Shown one piece after another: positions 60,314-64,000 of a stretch of DNA of 64,000 bases; position 1 is the stretch's first letter, and each line of letters opens with the position of its first letter. A program made the translations under genes and the position numbers. The stretch is from CBDFGS01 sp965247255 (GTDB taxonomy: Bacteria; Chloroflexota; Dehalococcoidia; Lucifugimonadales; CAUZJF01): contig CBDFGS010000009.1 of the NCBI GenBank assembly GCA_965247255.1, positions 1 through 64,000 of the forward strand. Direction: 5' to 3'. A model generated the notes under the pieces. It saw nothing but the letters and a program-made list of their open reading frames with translations, did not search any database and was not told the origin of the DNA.

Positions 60314-61330
60314 TTAGGGTGGCATTAAGCGGAATTTTCGCACCACTCCATTCCCTGTGTCGGCTACGTACAGAGCGCCCGTACCATCAAACAGCAGCCC
60401 GTGAGGGCCTCGAAACGTGCCTGGCGCCAGCTCGAACAACAGGTCTCCGGCGGGGCTGAACTGCCGCACCCGATGGCCTGTGAACTCCGAAACCCACCGG
60501 TTGCCATCGTCGTCGAAGGCGATGTTTGTCGGCGACTCGAATTGCCCCTTCCCCGCCTGTGTCCAGAGCTGAACAAAAGTACCTTCCCGCGTAAACCGTT
60601 GAATACGGGAATTGCCCCGGTCCATCACCCAGAGGTCACCGTCGGGGCCGATGGCCACGCCTGTCGGATTCATCATCTCCCGTGGGCCCGTACCGGCATC
60701 ACCGATCTGGTATAGAAACGCCCCATCGCTGTCGAACACTTGTACCCGGCTGTTGCCCCAATCACTTACGAACACCCTACCGTCGGCGTCCACGGCCACC
60801 AGCATGGCCGAGAGGAACTCTCCGGGGCCCGATCCAATAGATCCCCAGGTTGCTAGCCATTCGCCATCAGCGGTGAACTTCTGCACTCGATGATTGCCGC
60901 TTTCGGCAACGTAAAGATTGCCACCCACATCAATTGTGATGCCCGTCGGGCGCAGAAACTGACCGCGTTCACTCCCCTCGGTCCCCCATTCCGAAAGGAG
61001 TTCCCCATTCGGCGTGAACTTCCGCACCCGGTGCCCCCGGAATTCGGTGGTATAGACGTGATCTTCCAAATCTATGGCGATGCCGTTGGGACCATTGAAG
61101 TTCAGCTCGTTCGCCCCGTTACCCCATCTCGCCACCTCTTCCCATCGTGGTTCTTGCGGCGTTGTCACAGCCGACGGCTGAGAAGGCGTTAGGGCCGGCA
61201 TTGGAGACGGTGAAGCGGCAGAGCGAGCGTCGTTGGCTAAAGATGCTGGTGTCGGCTCAGGGCCGCTGCAAGCAGCGAGAGCCAACGTGACGCCGACGAG
61301 CAGGAGAGAGGCTAGATGAACGGGCTTCAC
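60314..61330 (-). CDS. NHL-repeat lipoprotein
   Basis: About 338 residues from GTG 61330 (MKPVHLASLLLVGVTLALAA then C), giving a lipoprotein signal with the lipobox LAAC; an in-frame GTG at 61366 would add 12 residues. After a Pro/Ser linker come six NHL repeats, for example GPNGIAIDLEDHVYTTEFRG, RPTGITIDVGGNLYVAESGN and NPTGVAIGPDGDLWVMDRGN, forming a beta-propeller. It is a surface-anchored protein, probably for binding or sensing. Confidence 0.85.
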   Translation of the reverse strand: MKPVHLASLLLVGVTLALAACSGPEPTPASLANDARSAASPSPMPALTPSQPSAVTTPQEPRWEEVARWGNGANELNFNGPNGIAIDLEDHVYTTEFRGHRVRKFTPNGELLSEWGTEGSERGQFLRPTGITIDVGGNLYVAESGNHRVQKFTADGEWLATWGSIGSGPGEFLSAMLVAVDADGRVFVSDWGNSRVQVFDSDGAFLYQIGDAGTGPREMMNPTGVAIGPDGDLWVMDRGNSRIQRFTREGTFVQLWTQAGKGQFESPTNIAFDDDGNRWVSEFTGHRVRQFSPAGDLLFELAPGTFRGPHGLLFDGTGALYVADTGNGVVRKFRLMPP

Positions 61331-61524
61331 TCCGCCATGATAACTTGTCGGAGCGGTGTTAATCACTGGGAGGAGGGGAAACCGGAAGTGAAACCGGCTG
61401 GATACCCCATCCAGAAGCTAAAGGTACTCCCGTTGACCTGGTTCTACGGCGGCAAAGAACCGGCGGACAACCCGTTTCTGCCACGAGCCCACGAGCCAGC
61501 CACACCCTGAAAGGAAAAGAACAC

Positions 61525-62889
61525 ATGGACCGAGAGCGAGACCTGACCAAGAGCCAGCTATTCCTGGACGACACATGGATAGAGGATCAGCAGCGGCTGA
61601 CGAGGCTGTGGCATAAGGCCGACATCTTCCCCGAGCCTGTGCTGCGGCCCGAGATGCCCTGGGAGGGCATCAAACTGTTGATGTACGGCACCGTCTTCAG
61701 ATTCGGGGACACTTGGAGAATGTACTACGCCACAGAGAAACATGGGGAGCCGTCGGCTTTGTGCGTAGCCGAGAGCAGTGACGGGTTACGCTGGGAGCGC
61801 CCAATCGTGGGGGAGATCGACTACCAAGGTAGCAAGCAAAACAACATCGTGATGGGACGCGTCAACTGCGCCTCGGTCTGCCACGACCCGGAGGACACCG
61901 AGGCCCCGTTCAAGATGATCACGCTCGCCCCGGGCGGCATCCGCGGCGCGGTCAGCAAGGACGGATACCGGTGGTCCGAGCTCGGAGCGCCCCTCATCAG
62001 CAAGCCGCCGGCCAGCGACGTCCAGTACATCTGGGGTGGCAGGGTCAACGGCAAGTATGTGATCACCCACAAGACCGCCCTCGATCGCGCCCGGCGATGT
62101 GTCGCCATCGCCGAAAGCGAGGACTTCAAGAGTTTCTCCGAGTCGCGGCTGATTCTCAGGTCCGACCTGGCCGATCCACCTGACATCGAGTACCACGGTA
62201 TGGTGGGCTTTCCCTATGCAGACGTGTACATTGGCCTTGCCGAGCGGTGGGTCAACGTCCCCAACCACATCGAGCTGTTGCTGACATGGAGTCACGACCT
62301 CAAGGCGTGGGACCGTCCTGCTTCCAGAGAGCCGTTCATAGGGCCGACGTACCCCTGGAACCGCGGATGGTCTACTTGCTCATCGGCTGGGCCTATCCAG
62401 GTGGGGAACCAGCTCTGGTTCTATTTCAACGGGCAGAGCGGCTCCCATTTTCACGTCAAGAGCGGTCCACCAAAAAATGCGGTCATAGGGCTGGCGACCA
62501 TCACCGTCGACCGCTTCGCGTCCATTACCGCGGGCTTCATGGAAGGAAGGCTGGTCACAAGACCGATGACCTGGCCCGGTGGCGATCTGTTGCTCAACGC
62601 CTCCACCACCCGCAATCTGGACGGCTATCCGCTGGATGGCGGGGGTGCCATGTCCATCGAGGTCTGGGACGAGGACGGACACGCGGTAGAGGGATTCTCC
62701 CGCGAGCAGCGAGCCATCTTCGATGGCAACGTTCCTACTCGTGGCACGGTGGATCCTGCAATTATCCGTTGGCCGGGTGACCGCGGCCTGAACGATCTGG
62801 CGGGACGTCGGATCAAGCTAGTGTTCTATGTGCGGGATGCGCACCTGTACAGCTTCAGTAGCAACGGCGATGGGAGTTCCAAAGCCTGA
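61525..62889 (+). CDS. GH32/GH43-like beta-propeller protein
   Basis: 454 residues, no signal peptide. Strand-loop repeats such as GDTWRMYYATEKHGEPSALC, APFKMITLAPGG, IWGGRVNGKYVITHKT and NQLWFYFNGQSGSHFH are those of five-bladed glycosidase propellers (GH32/43/68 superfamily). I could not pick the catalytic triad. A C-terminal beta-sandwich follows. It is adjacent to a GH51 arabinofuranosidase, so arabinan or arabinoxylan breakdown is plausible. A GAAAGGAAAAGAACAC leader precedes the ATG. Confidence 0.72.
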   Translation: MDRERDLTKSQLFLDDTWIEDQQRLTRLWHKADIFPEPVLRPEMPWEGIKLLMYGTVFRFGDTWRMYYATEKHGEPSALCVAESSDGLRWERPIVGEIDYQGSKQNNIVMGRVNCASVCHDPEDTEAPFKMITLAPGGIRGAVSKDGYRWSELGAPLISKPPASDVQYIWGGRVNGKYVITHKTALDRARRCVAIAESEDFKSFSESRLILRSDLADPPDIEYHGMVGFPYADVYIGLAERWVNVPNHIELLLTWSHDLKAWDRPASREPFIGPTYPWNRGWSTCSSAGPIQVGNQLWFYFNGQSGSHFHVKSGPPKNAVIGLATITVDRFASITAGFMEGRLVTRPMTWPGGDLLLNASTTRNLDGYPLDGGGAMSIEVWDEDGHAVEGFSREQRAIFDGNVPTRGTVDPAIIRWPGDRGLNDLAGRRIKLVFYVRDAHLYSFSSNGDGSSKA

Positions 62890-62982
62890 TAGGCTGGAGA
62901 CTCGGGAGGCCTACACGATAATAGCGGCCGCAGTGGACGAGCGGGCCAGAAAAGACCGGTCATGATCGGAGGGGCACGCGCA

Positions 62983-64000
62983 ATGTCAGAGACCTACGCG
63001 ATAAAGGTGAACAAGGACCGGATCATCGGCAAGATAGATCCGCGGATCTATGGCTATCTCGTAGAGCACGTGGGCCGGTGCATCTATGGAGGCATCTATG
63101 ACGAGGGCTCGCCCCTCTCCGACGAGAGAGGTTTCCGAAAGGACGTCCTTGAGGCGCTGAGGAAGACAAGGTGTTCCATCCTACGATGGCCCGGCGGCAA
63201 TTTCACCTCCTTCTATCACTGGGAAGACGGAGTCGGACCCAAAGAGGATAGGCCCGTGAAGTATAACCTCGCCTGGAGAGGGGAGGAAAGCAACCGGTTT
63301 GGGACCGACGAGTTCGTCCAGTACTGTCGATCCGTGGGAGCGGAGCCCTACATCTGCGTAAACGTGAGTAGGCAGGCCACGCCTGAGGAGGCGGCCCATT
63401 GGGTTGAGTATTGCAACAGAAAAGGCGACAGCCACTACGCCAAGATGAGGGAGAGGAACGGCTACCCAGAGCCCCATGGGGTGAAATACTGGGGCATCGG
63501 AAACGAGGTTAGCTGGGCGAGGGGAAAGGGCAACTTCACACCCGCTGAATATGCCTCGCTCCTGGAAGAATATGTGACGCTCATGAAGAGGGTCGATCCG
63601 ACGATAAAGACCGTCGCTGTGGGTCTCAAACTAGAATCTGGGGCAATGAAGAAGGGGCCGCGGCGGAGCGAGAGATTGGAAACCATTCTCAAGCACGCTG
63701 CGGATTGGAATTCGGAAGTTTTGAGGAAGGCGGGAGACCTTATTGACTACATATCCATGCACAACTACGCCGGCCTAGAGGACTACTACGGCACGGTCGC
63801 GGCTCCCGTCGGCGTGGAACCCATGGTGAAGCGTCTACGCAACCTTATCGAAGTGTCCACCACTGGCTTTGCCAGGGAGGAACCCATTGGCATCGCCTTT
63901 GACGAATGGGGGTACGGGTGGCCCGAATTGAATACGGGGTGGCCGCTATACGAGACCAAGTACGGTCTCAAGGAGGGGTTATACGCCGCGGGGATGCTAA
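62983..64000 (+). CDS. GH51 alpha-L-arabinofuranosidase, 3' end missing
   Basis: 339 residues are visible before the window ends. KDRIIGKIDPRIYGYLVEHV, then GRCIYGGIYDE, then LRWPGGNFTSFYHWEDGVGP are the GH51 start. The acid/base Glu lies in YWGIGNEVSW (about E175) and the nucleophile in GIAFDEWGYGW (about E307), both present. ATG 62983 has GGAGGGG 8 bases upstream. The enzyme releases arabinose from arabinan-type polysaccharides, in line with the propeller protein just before it. Confidence 0.9.
   Translation, partial: MSETYAIKVNKDRIIGKIDPRIYGYLVEHVGRCIYGGIYDEGSPLSDERGFRKDVLEALRKTRCSILRWPGGNFTSFYHWEDGVGPKEDRPVKYNLAWRGEESNRFGTDEFVQYCRSVGAEPYICVNVSRQATPEEAAHWVEYCNRKGDSHYAKMRERNGYPEPHGVKYWGIGNEVSWARGKGNFTPAEYASLLEEYVTLMKRVDPTIKTVAVGLKLESGAMKKGPRRSERLETILKHAADWNSEVLRKAGDLIDYISMHNYAGLEDYYGTVAAPVGVEPMVKRLRNLIEVSTTGFAREEPIGIAFDEWGYGWPELNTGWPLYETKYGLKEGLYAAGML

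Overview
The window looks like a chromosomal segment of a GC-rich bacterium carrying a large integrated conjugative element. Chloroflexota (Dehalococcoidia/SAR202-like) is my best guess. It rests on gene style only: a very reduced, Gram-positive-type type IV secretion system, replication-relaxation proteins, IS1380/IS256/IS21/IS630 debris and bacterial 'SGEIPPELG' leucine-rich repeats. No rRNA or intact tRNA is present to confirm it.

Left flank (1-12.4 kb): eroded host DNA. It holds a UDG-like partial gene, IS21 and leucine-rich-repeat (LRR) scraps, a complete IS1380 element with a 5-bp target duplication, a transglutaminase-like/RNHCP gene pair, an IS256 element, a lipoprotein, an IS630 tail next to a decapitated membrane protein, more LRR scraps fused onto half an ABC ATPase, and its permease.

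Element, minus-strand arm (29.2 kb down to 13.0 kb): a long co-oriented array of DNA-metabolism genes: primase, Rad52-like annealing protein, PD-(D/E)XK nuclease, SSB, RadC-like protein, adenine methyltransferase and SNF2 helicase. It continues into a PRTRC cluster with a ubiquitin-like protein (C), an E2-like protein (B), a JAB protease (A) and an E1/ThiF protein. Many intercistronic gaps carry GC-rich hairpins. No ParB is seen.

Element, control region (29.2-31.3 kb): degenerate tandem repeats, a helix-turn-helix/coiled-coil DNA-binding gene, three exact 56-bp-period repeats each with TGTTCC-N4-GGAACA, and two ACGCC-N6-GGCGT operators ahead of the transfer operon.

Element, plus-strand arm (31.3-54.2 kb): the transfer operon (two VirB2-like pilins, VirB6/TrbL, a PrgI/VirB3 fusion, VirB4, a coupling ATPase and a replication-relaxation protein), three small HTH genes, a PAPS-reductase-like gene, and DUF3800 followed by two strongly structured RNA candidates. 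Then come a large serine recombinase, a methyltransferase, a truncated second replication-relaxation gene, a second HTH/coiled-coil locus flanked by repeats sharing the motif CAGCTACGRA with the first, a DUF7662/PIN pair and a second large serine recombinase. No classical relaxase was recognised.

Right flank (54.2-64 kb): HD-GYP/LuxR regulator, OsmC protein, PHP phosphoesterase, a second almost identical IS1380 copy in inverted orientation, NHL-repeat lipoprotein, a beta-propeller glycosidase-like protein and a partial GH51 arabinofuranosidase. The two IS1380 copies bracket about 55 kb that includes the whole element.
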